Shown here one piece after another: positions 1 through 16,581 of a stretch of 64,000 bases of DNA (positions are counted from its first letter, which is position 1; each line of letters begins with the position of its first letter). The notes under the pieces were generated by a model. The model ran no database searches and was not told the origin of the DNA. It saw only the letters and a list, made by a program, of their open reading frames with translations. Both the position numbers and the translations under genes were made by a program. This DNA is from Ceratothoa steindachneri (Eukaryota > Arthropoda > Malacostraca > Isopoda > Cymothoidae): NCBI GenBank assembly GCA_963969495.1, contig OZ018337.1, positions 83,426,777 through 83,490,776 on the forward strand. The letters run 5' to 3'.

Positions 1-494
1 GCTTGGTTATCATTCCTAGAAGTCGTCAAGAACTTTCTTGGAAATACATGTGTAACTAATTAGACAGAAATTATTCAGAATCTATTGGATAGCTACAAGG
101 TGCGTGGTTGCAACATCAAACGCGATAGTCCTCAAGTTGAACACTTCAGCAAAAGCTATAAATGTAACTTTTTACCTTAACTACTTGCACACAATTATAA
201 TTATATAATTACAGTAGCCATATCCTTTGTTAAAACATGTGTTAAATAAACATTGCAATCATGCCTGTTTCTTCCATATTTCATTGTATGTTAACATTTG
301 AAAAAGTTAAAAAACTTGACGTGAAAGTGAAAATGGGAGATCAGTTTTGGATTGAGCACTGAAAAATTAGTTAAAAACAAATGTCAGGGTTAAAATGGTG
401 TGCCTCAATGTTATTGCCTTTCAAGCCGCTGTTTCCAACCACTTTTCATCACCGTTTTAACTCTTTGCTTAAACACCCGCCCTCCATCTAATAA

Positions 495-574
495 AAGAAG
501 ATACACTAATTAATAATAATTTCAAAAGTAATATAAATAATAATAATAATTTCAAAAAGTAATAATAGAAATAA

Positions 575-605
<31 letters not shown>

Positions 606-900
606 AATTTTAAAAGTTATAATATAAATAATAATAATAATAATCATTTCAAAAGTAATTATATAAATAAAAAATAATAATCATTTTAAAAAGTAATAAT
701 ATAAATAATAATAATAATAATAATTTCAAAAGTAATAATAATAATAATAATATTGAAATAATAATAATTTTCAAAGTAATAATAGAAATAATAGGAATAA
801 TAATTTTCAAAAGTAATAATTTAAATAAAAATAATTATAATAATTTCAAAAGTAATGATAGAAATATAATAATAATAATAATAATTTCAAAACTAAATTT
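495..900. repeat. AAT-rich degenerate minisatellite
   Basis: About 400 bases of AAT/ATA triplets, interrupted at intervals by a recurring TTTCAAAAGTAAT block. The triplet tract plus block forms an irregular unit of roughly 40-70 bases, so this is a degenerate minisatellite and not a pure microsatellite. It directly abuts the diverged dispersed repeat that begins near 900. Confidence 0.85.
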
Positions 901-1790
901 TTTAAAACCCAAAGATAATCAACAGCGTTGGCAGAAATGTGATTATCTGGAGTTAAGAGAAAAGGCTCCACGAATCTTAAGTAAATATATCATTTTGTAG
1001 GTTTTCCAATGAAGATATATTGGCATTCACTATTTTGTATTGACGAGTTTTACAGAATAAATATCCTACGGGATCAGAATTCTTGCCATCATGAACCCTC
1101 CATTGTTCAAAATGTATCTAGTATTGATATATTTATGGATATTTAAAATTATAATAAATAATACCATTGTAACTCAAATAAAGATATAGGATAAGCGGAT
1201 TTTACAGCATAAATTGTTGATTTTAACGTCTTTGTCTCAACAAGGAAGACTACGGACTTATTATATCATATATAAACCAAGGCAAAGAGTTGGTTAACTT
1301 AAAGAGTTTTTAAAAAAAAATTATTACATATTTGTTTTATTAATCAGGAGAAATAAGCTTTTCGGAAATTGCTCGACCGAGTTTTTTTTGAAGCACGAGA
1401 CTAAATGTCATGCGCCAATGGGGTGTGCTAAGTGGGAGTTTTCTCCCCTCGGAATGATTTTAGCCGAGGCTTTTCCAAGATTTCGTGATGAAATGTAGAA
1501 TAGTTGTCATGAGAAATCGACTGTCATGTTAACCTCATGGAAGAAAATAATTTATGGTCTCCCAAACATTAAATTTAGTACTTTCTAATGTTTTATTGAT
1601 AATAATTTTACTATGATGTGTCTAAATGCACCACCTTTATTTGGAATCAAATTAATTTTATATATGTACTTGGCATTGTTAAAACCATAACTACTATTAA
1701 TAAAGAAAAATAGAGTTAGGGATTTAAGAATTGCAGTACTTCTGAACCACCTCATTGCGGAGGTGAAAGAGGTTAAAAATGAGGAATAAC
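900..1790 (+). repeat. Dispersed ~0.88 kb repeat, copy A
   Basis: This segment aligns by eye with 51778-52690 along almost its whole length. Shared landmarks in the same order are a TTTAAAACCC start, CATT(T/A)TGTAGGTTTT, ATTTTGTATTRACRAGTTTT, a TAATAGTTRT stretch, AAATTAATTTTATATA, and a CCATAACTACTA block near the right end. There is no open reading frame of note. The two copies are strongly diverged. I see no clear terminal inverted repeats or target duplication, so the element class is unknown; an old non-autonomous transposon or decayed retroelement is likely. Confidence 0.6.
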
Positions 1791-3077
1791 TGAGATTTTT
1801 ACCTCTCTTCTTAAGATGCAGAAAAAGGATTCATAATAATTCTACAAATTAGAGTAAAATTAAAATTGAGCTTTAATTTCCTTACTTGAGAAGTAACCCA
1901 TTTTTTTTAAATAATTTTATCCTTGTAATCACTATATTTACCTATCCTTTTAATTATCAAAGAAAATGACGTAAATTGGATTTTTCTTCATTAAAAAGAA
2001 ATTATAATTATTCACAAAAAAGACACAATCATCTATTCAATTCCTCAAATTTTCATATTTTATAAAATTGAAAAATGCTAGAAAGGTCTATGACCGTCTG
2101 TTACAAAAATGTCTGTAGCACTTCCATGCAATAATTTCTTATTTTAATCTTAATCTCTAAGAAAGGATGGATTTTAAAAATAAAATGCTATATAAATATC
2201 ATCAATAATTTTAACGACTACCATAAATTCTTATCTGAAATTCATTAAAAGATGCATTAAAAGAAGAAGGAAGAAAATTATATCCCGGGAAATGAATGTT
2301 TGTCTGGCTATTCTTCGGAATCTTTCCTAAGGGACTTCTCGGGTTAAGCAAATAGACGCTAAGGTAGCTTCTATTTCGTCATTGTTAATAGGTCCTTCTT
2401 TGTTTCCTCTTGAATAAAAGTTGATATCCTCATTTGCATCCTTAAAATAGCAATACTTTGCCACTTTCATACTACTTGACGTTCCTCCTCTAAGCTAAGC
2501 TAGAGACCTTATCTAATATTCGAAGCTAGTTGATCTAAGAACTTGAAACAGGTTACAGAAGCAGATATAAAGCTGATATATTGCAAAAAATATCAATAGA
2601 TTAATTGTAGTTTGGAGCTTTCCCCCTAAACTACACGAATGCAGACGCATCAACAAGAAGTTCAAATGCTGTGCTGTTGCATATTGGAAATTAAATATAA
2701 TCTGTTTCATTTGCACACTCTATTCAATTCATTGAGAAATATGAAACCATGAAGACTTGACTCGATCCTCTGAATTCCAATCTTCATCAACCAAAGATTT
2801 GCGGCCATCCAAAGGCAAGAGATCTAAAGGTAAGAAATTCATATATAACGAGTTATTTTTAATTTAATTAGTAGAGCATTATTTATTTTATCTAAAAACA
2901 CTCGCCTTATATACATTAATCTCAGTTTCACATAAGTTTAATTTAAAAGACAAACAATGGCATAAATTATATATACAAATTTTACATTTAAGTTGGTCAC
3001 ATGTTTTCTGATTTCAGAATAGTTTTCGATTTTCGGTGGTGTCTTTAATACTTGGAAGGCAAAGTGGCTAGACACAA
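1791..3077. other. AT-rich gene-free interval
   Basis: No coding region, RNA or structured repeat could be supported here. There are only short chance reading frames, and base composition is uniformly AT-rich apart from a slightly richer patch around 2280-2520. Confidence 0.5.
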
Positions 3078-3690
3078 TATCCCTGCTTCCTCTGCTTTAC
3101 TGATTGTAGAGACTATGAGCAGCATTATGAGCGACCATTAATCCCATATGGACATTTTCTTAATCCTGGTTTACATAATGTGACATAATCAGCCCATATT
3201 CTATAATAATAATATTTTTCTAAAGGCATTGAAGAAAGAAAGCAGGCATTTCTATTTGGGGAACATAACTTCCAAAATTTAGTGATGTAAAATTAACTAC
3301 AGGTATTTTTGATGGTCCTCAAATAGGGATGTTAATGAAAGATTCTGGTTTCACAGAAGTCATGAGTTAGGAGAAAAAATGCCTGGCAATCTTTCAAAGC
3401 ACTTTCTGTTAATTTATTGTGAATTACAGAGGTCCAGTGGTGTGAAGCCATTGTAAAAGGTTTGATACAAAACTTTCAAATCTCAGGAGTGAAAATGCTT
3501 ATCAAACTTCATTTTGTAAGATCCCACCTTGACTATTTCCCAGAAAAATGTGGAGATTAACATGAAGAACAAAAGAAAAGGTTTGATTAGGACATTAAGT
3601 GCATAAAGGAAAGATTGCAAGGAAGAAGAGACACAAATATGCTACTAGGCTATTGTTGCTGTTTAAAAGGTGATTCACCAGTTAATTATC
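3078..3690 (+). pseudogene. Broken copy of a widespread arthropod protein of unknown function, probably element-derived
   Basis: Conceptual translation of the plus strand, with frame changes and stops, gives a string of motifs in an order I recognise from a multi-copy uncharacterised protein family common in arthropod genomes. A cysteine-rich piece comes first (CFLCFTDCRDYEQHY at 3084-3128), then PYGHFLNPGLHNV (around 3146-3184). Next are FLKAL, DGPQIGMLMKDSGF (around 3310-3350) and CEAIVKGLIQNFQ (3441-3479). The end reads KLHFVRSHLDYFPE (around 3500-3546), then a decayed EEQ..RF..DIK, GRRDTN, YCCCLK run to about 3670. In-frame stops interrupt the SHLDYFPE to DIK stretch. The repeated occurrence of this family suggests spread by a transposon, but I cannot name the superfamily. 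It is certainly non-functional here. No introns are visible, and the 5' third of the protein is missing. Confidence 0.6.
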
Positions 3691-6503
3691 ACACATTATA
3701 GCAATTGTATCACTAAACGAATGATATTTCACAGTCTATTTGATATTTACCTTTAGAATTTCCATTTTTATAATATATATTAGTATTTAAAAAATGTTTA
3801 TGGCCAAAAAAAACTTGACCTAATTAAAATAAAATAATGCTAGATTAGTTTTCAGAACATTGAAATACATAAAAATCGGTTGAAAAAAACCTTAAACGCA
3901 GAAAAAAAATTTGAAACTTAGGGATGTGGAATGTAACTTATACACTGTTTAACTTTGTCTTAAAGCAAAGCTACCCACGTTGTTCTCCACTTTATGGGAT
4001 ATCGACACTAAACTACTATTCTTTGCACAGAATCAAACGAATTATAACAAATAATTCAAATTTCCCCAATGAATAAGAGAGTCGTATTTGATCATGCCCC
4101 TGTCACCTTCTGTGATCGAGAGGTTAATAATATATACTCTGCATTCCGAGTCAAAAGCAAAAGTTGAGAGTCAAAAATTTCGAAAAATAGAAAATAAATC
4201 TAAGAGGATTAGAGACGAAGATATTGTCGTAAAGCTAGATAGAAATTGAGATAGGACAGTTTAAGTTCGAAGCTATATCGACAGCAGCAGATGGTCACCA
4301 CAATCATACAAGGTTGCGAAAAAGCTCTTTCTATTGTGCCCAGAGTCACAACGAGATTACATAGGTTTTTATTATATGGTGAGATGTAGATGTCTCTTCT
4401 TTCATTCTTAGCCTATGGTTGTGGAGTAAAGATGCGTGGGTTTTAACAAATTTGTTTCAGATACAGTAATAAAAATTTTACACAGGGTAAAATTAAGTTT
4501 TCACTAAACTCAGCAATATATTTTTATGAGATGTTATACATAAATAGAACGTATATTTACATATGTTTTCGAAATTGCAAATATTTGCCTTCATGCTTTT
4601 GATAATATGGGACCTGCACTGATTAGGGATTCCTTGTCAATGGATGAATTTACCTCCACAATGGCAGATCTGAGAGCAACTTTCAGTAAAATGAAATTTA
4701 ATGGATTAAAGATCTTCATACACATATCTTAATGACCCCTCATCTATATTTTCTTTATTTTGATTAAATTTCTAAGAAGTATATTACAAGAACTTGTCTC
4801 TTAAAAATAGGTCATTTAAATAAATCGACCTTTTGATCTTGAGATACTCTCTCATATTGACCTGTTGTTCTCTTTGTTCTTGTCTTTTATCGAACAATGA
4901 TGAAGAATCTTTAAAATTCATAACTTTGTGTCTTTTTAGGTCATCTGTTTGAAATTTTATTAGACTTTAACTGAAGGTTTGGTTAATTTGGAGTTATTGC
5001 TTTTCTTTTCTTAATACCACTATTTTAAGGAATCATGATGAATAGGTATATGGCGTATATATAATACTAATAATCTATTCATTTTATCTGCATCTCCATT
5101 TAAGTACATGCTCTTTTCTCCTTTTTTTGAATTTTACTTATTAAATTAATGCTTTGGCCGTCCACATGCTTAAGTTGGGTCACCAGATTAACTGGTCAAA
5201 AGCAGATACCATAATGCATATAAATTATTTTATTAGCAGAAATATCTGTGAATCGTTCCTAATCTCCAGCACAAAAGAGAGAAATGTAAATGTTAGACTC
5301 GGTTTGTTTTCTAGGCCCTGTTTGTTTTCTAGTGACCTTTGTCTCACTAGATTGATTAAGCAACGCACATGCAGGAATGAGTCGCAATTAGGAAATCAGA
5401 ATAGAGTTTTAAATTGAAGAAACGTTTGGCTACTTCTACATCCGACTTTGGAGTCCTAATCTGTTTAAGTCACACATTTACATCGCACTTGACAGGGATG
5501 GAACAAAGAGCAGATATGTGAGGTTTCTCCTGGCAACACTTAAACAGGTAGGACAGTAAGCGTTCGGTAGAGGGGCACAATTCTGCGGGATGTCGCGTTG
5601 AAGAACAATGAGCGCAAAGTGCGGGTTTAGGGTATCGATCTTTGTTTGCAATGCATCAAGGACAATGACCACAGCCTCTTCTAAATCAGAGCTAATTTTA
5701 TTCAATATGACTGTAATTTTACGGTAAAACACCGCCCTAATTCTGACCAAGACTTTGATGTTGGATTCAATTTAATCAGAAATAGAAAGTTAAGGATTTT
5801 GGAACATTTAATTTTGAAAGAAAAACGGGAAGCTCTTTGGAGTGAAAAGGTAAACCAACGAGGGAAACTCAGACAAAACAGAAAATTCCAAATCAATAGG
5901 AATTTCCTTTAAAATAAATAATGGAATTGCTTTAAACTTACCAATCTATTCAGAATTATTACCTGAAAAGCAAGGCAAGGCTAAACAAGGTGTTGGTGCT
6001 TAAATGAGAGACATTCTTCTCCGTTTTGATTTAGAAAGATTGAAATTGGGTCATAAATGTATTAAATGGCTTAGAAGAGTCACAATGTTCATTTACCTTA
6101 AAGTGGCCTAGCAAGTAAGGAAAAACAATAAAAAGAAAAGGCAAAAGAAAGAAAGGAACTATGATATCTCCAGAGATACCAAGGAGCTATTTAAAAAATG
6201 TGTTGTGTGTAGAAGTGCAAATGTGTGAAAGATTCATAGCTGCGGTGCCTAAAGCGAAGCCTACTTTTTTTCATTCGTATATTATCATTAGAGGATCGTT
6301 GGAAAAATGTTATTGATGCAAATGATTAATATTTTTAATTAAATATTCAATATTATTTTTTATATCATCTTCAAATTTTGTACTAGTAAAAAAATTTCAT
6401 GTAAAACAACTTAATATTGAGTTCCAATAAAGAACAGCACTTGGTTACTTTCTGAATGTTCACACAGACACATGTGTAAGACGGTGCAATAGGTGGTAAT
6501 CTT

Positions 6504-6507
<4 letters not shown>
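3691..6507. other. AT-rich interval without supported genes
   Basis: Mostly AT-rich non-coding sequence. The only notable patch is the moderately G+C-richer stretch at about 5400-5760, listed separately. Nothing else structured was seen. Confidence 0.5.
5478..5750 (-). other. Possible coding remnant (90-codon open frame), unidentified
   Basis: A 90-codon open frame on the minus strand lies in a patch of more balanced base composition than its surroundings. The product has an acidic/aliphatic stretch (DLEEAVVIVLDALQTKID) followed by a CAPLPNAYCPTCL run containing three cysteines, two of them as CPTC. I do not recognise the family. A chance frame or a transposon remnant are both possible. There are no splice sites or neighbours to support a real gene. 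Confidence 0.15.

Positions 6508-6559
<52 letters not shown>
6508..6559. repeat. (TA)n microsatellite
   Basis: An almost pure run of TA dinucleotides of about 50 bases. Confidence 0.95.
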
Positions 6560-6561
<2 letters not shown>

Positions 6562-7234
6562 GAAGAAAAGAAAATAATTATTTGGCTCGTGTATTCTTCT
6601 TTCCTTTATAACCTCGTTAAGACATTAAAAAAAATTCGGAAATGTTTTTTCCATATGTGAAATTGGTTCCCAACTTTTATTGTGCGGGTTTATCTGGGAT
6701 ATCAAAAATCCCTTCTTTTATATTTTAACAAATTCTAGCTTAACCTTTCCGTTCTGATTCTATTACACTTCTCCTACGGTATTTGTAAGACACCTTTATA
6801 TCTATTTATCATCTAGGTTAACCTCATTCTCGCCTAAATCACAGTAGAAGCATTTAAGTGGAGATTTAAATTATATCGATTGTTTAATCGATTGCTAAAA
6901 TTCCACTAGTTCAAACCACAATATATTACTTGAAATTTACTCTATTTCATGAAAATATATAAATAGGTGGTGGGTTACTGCGGGGGAAGAGAAAAAAAAT
7001 CAAATTCGTTCTTTGAATTATATCTGAGGAAAAATAACACTTTTTTACAAATTAATTTAAAAACTGAAGCCTTAATTTTTCACGACTTAAGTTAAAAAAA
7101 TTGAATTTTTCTTTATTTTCTAGTTTTAAATGCTTCGTTCTGCTATATTTTGTTAAGTTGTTGGACAGTTCCTGGCATATGAATTTTGACCTGGAAAAGA
7201 AATCTATTTACTAATTAAATATAAAATATGCCCA

Positions 7235-11339
<4,105 letters not shown>

Positions 11340-12060
11340 CTCATTGGCGTCGGTTCCAACTCTCGTGTCCGAGCATGAGTTTCGTCGTAAGTTATTCGAT
11401 CTCCTTGGTTAAAGTCTGTGTCTGATATGACTTAGGAGACAAAGAAGGTCCGAAAGAAAATTGAGACGAGGCCAGTGAATGAAGAATTTGTTTTTGGTGA
11501 TCGTGGCTGCGCGACGGCCACGCACGCCAGTTGGCCAGTAACGCGTCTACTGCGGCTCAAAACAATGAGTATTGCGTTTTTGGCAAGGCTGCTTTCATCG
11601 GTCAGCCAGGTTCATGCTCTATAAAGGCAAGACTTACTCGCGCCTGCCTGCTGGGTGCTGCTCTCCTGCGCCAGAGCCAGACATGAGAATCTTATGTGGC
11701 ATATGTCTGCTTGGTCCGCATTTAAGGTCTTGCATTTGGTTGCGTTTAATCTGGAACCTCATCCCCGACTATACGGCCTTGGGTAACCCTGCCAGGAGTT
11801 TGAAACTCCCGACGGGATCGGTCTTAGAATCATCGGAACATTCAGGCTCTTCCCAGAAATATGATAATAATATTGTGCTGCTTGCTCTTTCTTCACAGGC
11901 CGGGAAATCCCTACAAACTATACCTCTGCTGTCTTTGGAGAATGGGGTCTGGAATATTAAGGAAGATAAGTCCACTCTAATGGTGTTCGGGTATAATCTC
12001 AATGAAATATCTTGGAGTAAATCTCTCCTCTGATATCAGAAACAACGGTGATATCCTGAA
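11340..12060. other. G+C-richer island of unknown origin
   Basis: This block stands out from the AT-rich surroundings, with GCGCGACGGCCACGC at about 11510 and a richer core to about 11830. A plus-strand frame of 153 codons (11572-12033) crosses it, but its translation (several cysteines, two tryptophans, no domain) matches nothing I know. An overlapping minus frame is equally unconvincing. The composition resembles an LTR or another transposon body more than a host exon. No terminal repeats or target duplication were found. Confidence 0.35.
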
Positions 12061-14039
12061 GAATGAAAAGTAATTCCTCTATAAATTTCAATTTCACCTG
12101 CTTAATCAACAAAATCTTGTTTCTCTTCTGCTACACATAAAACCTTGTCACACGAAACAATTCGTGGAGACACTAGCCATGAGAAACTGTAAGAGCCCCC
12201 TAGATGTGGTCGAAAGGCCTCAATTTGTGGATAGGCAAATAAAAAAAAGAAAGAGTTCCACGAATCTAATAGTCGGCTCCTGAAAGATTTCTATTGATAT
12301 AAAGGTGCCGCTTTAGCCTTTGTCCTACCATTTTGTATGTATAAATTGTCCAAGGGCGAAAGGTGAAGTTCAATAAAAATAAATATGATTATCGAAGGTT
12401 TTAGAATTTTTTAAAGCAAACGAATTAAATTTAGTGAAGCTCAGAAAGTTGTTTAAAATTGAGATATGGCTGCTTTTTTTCATTGGATCGTTTTCGTATA
12501 AATGAAGATTTTATCAAAGTTCTTTCCAAAGGGAATTTGGCGTTTTAATCTTCAGCATATGGAAATACTACTGCCCCCCTAAATATGCTTATAGCAAAAG
12601 GAACTTTTTCGTATTTCAAAAGATTCATATGATTTTCTTGCCCTTAGGCCTAGGGAATAAGGTTGGATGGGAAAAAACAGACCAGAAGTAAATTATCAGG
12701 AGACCAGGCAATGGCTTCCACACCTTCCCTAGGGGGGGGAGCTTGCGCTTCGCTACTAAAATTGAAACTTAAAATCTAAAAAAAACAGCCATGGTTAATT
12801 TTTTATAAATTTTCTGAACTTCGCAAATTATAATAACTTTAAAAGGTAACTCTAAACTAAATTTTATGAAATTCACCATTTCTAATTGTTTAGGTTTTAA
12901 AAAATTCCCAAAATTTCGATACTTATATTTATTTTAGAACTTCACTAATTTGGTTTTTGATATTATGAAAGAATTATTAAAAGTGACTTTGATAAAGAAA
13001 CATAAGTAATAACCAAACTAAGATAAAATTATTATTCAAATACTAAAAAAAAATCCCTTTCTTGAATTATAGAGTTTGTGAAGTGATGATGATGATGGCA
13101 AGAGGAGCGGATTCGCCACTTTTAAGATCCTAAATAAAAGAGCAGCTATTTTAAAGCTCGAAGACACAAATCGGATTAAGAAATATTTTGATTTTTTTTA
13201 AACAAAAATAATTACGAATTTCAGAAAATGTATACAAATTAAAACACAGCTGATTTTCTTCATTATCTTAGTATTTAAAAAGCATATCTAAATGGAATAG
13301 CAATTTCTCAGGATTGTTGATTCCTTATATCAAAGAAATCCAATGAATGTTTTAACTTTTTTTAGGCCTAGAAAATAAGTACGGATAAGAAAAGATAGGC
13401 AGTAATTTTTAGGAGAAATGTACTCGAAACATTTTAATTTTTTTTTGCTAGAGTAAGATAAGCAGTAGGGAGGGAAGGTGTTTGTTTTATTGTTTGTTTT
13501 ATCCAAGTTGTTTTGAATCATTAATTTAAATATTAACAAAATAGAAGGAAGTGGTGATTTTTCGTACATACGAAGCTCATATCAATTTTAGTTTTAAGAA
13601 TTGATTTAAGAATTGGAGAAAAAACATTTAGTAGGAATAGGATTTTGTAAATTTGAAGCTTTTATCTAAATAATCTATAAGAGCTAATTTTCTCAACTTA
13701 TACTTTTTACTCCCTGATTTAGAATGAATATGAGAAAGTTTAAAATAAAATAAATTTTAAAATTATTGTATACGAAAAATAAGACAATAATAAATAGAGA
13801 TTCCGGCAAAATCTCTACCCTAACTACAGTATTTGTCCCGGAGGAGGCCCAGCAGTTACATTTTCTATTGTGTCAAATTCTTCTAAAATATAATTTGTTT
13901 TGTGGAGTCAATTGAGATCGAAGATGACGGATGCCCTTTTTATGGCATCAACCTGCACATGGTTTCAACAGATCGAAATGTTTGCAGTCTTTAGACCTGT
14001 ATCTTAACAAAGCAGTGTGAGGGAGTGGTGCAGTGTTTA
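12061..14039. other. AT-rich interval without supported genes
   Basis: Non-coding AT-rich sequence with A and T homopolymer runs. I see a G run at 12732-12740 and a short GATGAT repeat at 13085-13096, but no gene or element. Confidence 0.5.
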
Positions 14040-14130
14040 GTAGGCACCAGTGCGTGTCCACATACCAGTGGGCAGGTATTTAACACTAAAGCGCCAGCCC
14101 ACTGGAATGTGGCCACGCAGTGGTGCCTAC
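14040..14130. repeat. 34-bp inverted repeat (potential hairpin)
   Basis: The left arm is 14040-14073 and the right arm 14097-14130, separated by a 23-base spacer. The arms start GTAGGCACCAGTGCGTG and end CACGCAGTGGTGCCTAC, and they differ at only a few positions over 34 bases. The G+C-rich arms stand out sharply in this AT-rich setting, so this is not a simple-sequence palindrome. Confidence 0.85.
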
Positions 14131-15333
14131 GAATCATAGGCACCCTTCCCCCTACATTGCATCGTCAAGATACAGGTCCAAAGACTGCAAACATTTCTAC
14201 CCGTCGAAAACAAATTATATTTCAGAAGAATTTGACACAATAGGAAATGTAACAACACAATTTGATGCTGTAAAGAAAAGCGATATCCTTACCTCGTTTA
14301 GGTCACAAACCGAACGTCTGCCAACGAAAAAAAGCTCTTTCTGTAAGGAAAAGTGGCGAAGCTGCTCCTTTTGTCTATTATAAATTACTGGGAAAAACAA
14401 AACAGGTTGCTATTCAGAGGCATTCAAAATGCTAATAGCCTCATTTAGGAAAATATTCAGATATTTTGATTTGTTACAATTAATATCAATTTCTTATTAA
14501 TTATCTAAACTTTCCATCTTAGATCATATTTGTAGAAGATACTTATAGAATAGGACAGAACTGTGATCAGATTCTCAAATGGAGAGCATCGCGTTTTCAC
14601 CCAAATGCTGTTCAGCCCCTCGTATTGAGAGAATAATCTGAGTTTGCCAAATAAACAGTTATTTCTTCCTCCTCTGGTTAGGTTTCGTTCCTAGACAAAC
14701 GGAATTTGTGAAGTTTATGGTTATAAATTACCTTATCATAGGTCTTGTGTGCACTTCGGTGTATATGTGGGCAAAATATTTATAAATAATTGCGGATCAA
14801 GCTAAGAATCACTAATCCCATAGGAAAGAATAGTGGGAGTAATTAATCTATGTTTGGGTGATGTGGTAATCAAAACACGACGTGACGAAATCATGAATGG
14901 CAATCTTAAAGCTGTTGTTGTCACCGTGGGAATAAATACAGCTAAGATTATGTACGTCTTGTCGCGTGTTGAATTCGAGATGGAGTGTTTTATAAACTTT
15001 TCCACTTTAGATTTCTAACAATTTTCTTGATCCTTTAAATAGGGATGATGCCTGAGATCAGAGCCAATGAGATTTAAATGACTCCCTGTTTCCACTGATG
15101 ATCAATAGCTGCCCTTTCATAGCAATTTTTCTCAAGGATGATTCTTCGCTGAGAAATCTAGCGATTTTTCCCGTCGATTATTGTGATGGGATTTTCACCC
15201 CTAAGCAGAGAATGGTTAGTTTCGGAGCAGACTCTTCCGTTAAATCGATGCCAATTGGCTGTCACATAGTTTAATTTCATCAGGAAAAAATTAAGATTTT
15301 GATTCTGAAATTCTCTATTTATCATTAACTTAA
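14131..15333. other. Interval without supported genes
   Basis: Mixed AT-rich sequence between the inverted repeat and the mariner-type element. Short open frames on both strands overlap each other, and none carries a recognisable motif. Confidence 0.45.
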
Positions 15334-16581
15334 TACCGGCTCTAGAAAAATCCTGTTACCCTTGATGTTTTGCAAAGTTTTCATGAGTGATAGATAAAGT
15401 TCAGTCAAACAAACAAAAAGGTCTACTTTTCCAGTAAGTGTATGAAGGTGTTGCGAGATGGAATATATAAGAATCGAGATATTTGCAATCCGGCACGCGG
15501 GCCACAACATTTCAGTTATCGAAAATCGGGTCAAGATCAGTCGGTTGACTGTCCACACAGTCGCGGAGAAGCTCAAGATCGAGGAAAACCTCAAAGATCG
15601 ATATTGTTCGGACAGACCTCAAGTTTTCAACATTTTGTCAGTTGGGAAGGGCATTTGACTGTGCTCCAAAGCTCAAAACATCCGAACTCGCTAAGAAAAA
15701 GAAGATCTTAGTGGCAAAGCTGTCCGAAGCCACAAGAAAGAGGGGTCAAGAGCTTGAAGTGTATAGAAAGGCATCTGCTTACCGACCATATGCTAGAACA
15801 ATATCGATAGCGCTGTCGACGCGTTCTCAACGAAATGTAGGTTCTGGGGAATCGAATTCTTTTTGGGGGTTTCTGATGAAAATGCCTCAAGGTTCGATCT
15901 GGTCATTAACAGGGCAGTAATTTCACGCAGTAATCTTCACCCAAGAAGTCTCCGAGGACTGCTAACTGTCCAGGCCAAACACCCGACTTACATGATGATG
16001 CTCGGCGTCGAGCCTTCGAATGGATTGAAGATGCTGCCGGTATGGTTCGTCTCCGATTATAGGCTCAAGGTGGCAGAATACAGGGCATCTTTGCAACGAA
16101 AATCCTTCCCTAGGTGTGATAGATCCCGAAAAAGGCGGATGTCGTCTTTCAACATTAAGGCGCTCCGGCCCACACACCCAATTTCATGCTAAATTGATTA
16201 TGGTCGAAAATGAACTTATTGTCGTATGAACTTTTGCCGGCGCAGTCGCCCGACTTCAATCTCCTCGCCTAAATCTTGTGAGTGCCTCTTTAAGGCAAGG
16301 CCTGCAAGGTACGCCTTAGCATCATCGATAAGATGAAGTCTTCCGTCAACGGATGTAGGCAAACATGAGCAAGGAGTTCCTCTGCAACATGTACGCAGGA
16401 TTCAGGTATCACCTGGAAAGCGCGCAGTCGCCGGAGTATGCGGCCAAATTGAGTAATAATACAATTTAACATATATTTATATGTAAAACTCATAAAAAAG
16501 GTCAAACTAGATGCAAATCTCATTGTATTATTTGTTAATGATGTCATAACGAGTGTAATAGGAATTTTGTAATACCCGGTA
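15334..16581 (+). mobile_element. Decayed near-full-length mariner-type transposon (1.25 kb)
   Basis: The element is bounded by terminal inverted repeats. The left end is TACCGGCTCTAGAAAAATCC at 15334; the right end (16553-16581), reverse-complemented, starts TACCGGGTATTACAAAATTC. The outer TA on each side fits the TA target duplication of Tc1/mariner elements. The length is typical of a one-gene mariner. The same right end closes the related fragment at 53400-53425. Transposase remnants fill the interior. I know closely similar transposases from parasitic copepod genomes, which is the main clue to host lineage. Confidence 0.82.
15455..16480 (+). pseudogene. Mariner-type transposase pseudogene
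   Basis: This would have encoded the enzyme that binds the inverted repeats and cuts and pastes the element. The reading is recoverable only across several frames. At 15458-15640 there is an N-terminal helix-turn-helix part with IFAIRHAGHNISVIENR and SRLTVHTVAEKL. A second helix region follows with SELAKKKKILVAKLSE (about 15685-15735). The first catalytic acidic motif survives as VSDEN (about 15865-15880). HPTYMMMLGVEPSNG and KMLPVWF lie at 15980-16050. The second catalytic motif, normally QQD followed by GAPAHT, here reads QH-stop followed by GAPAHT near 16150-16175, so the aspartate is lost. The third motif reads SPDFNLLA-stop (about 16247-16274), so the final acidic residue is gone too. 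The C-terminal part continues to about 16460. It is dead by stops, frameshifts and loss of two catalytic residues. Confidence 0.82.
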
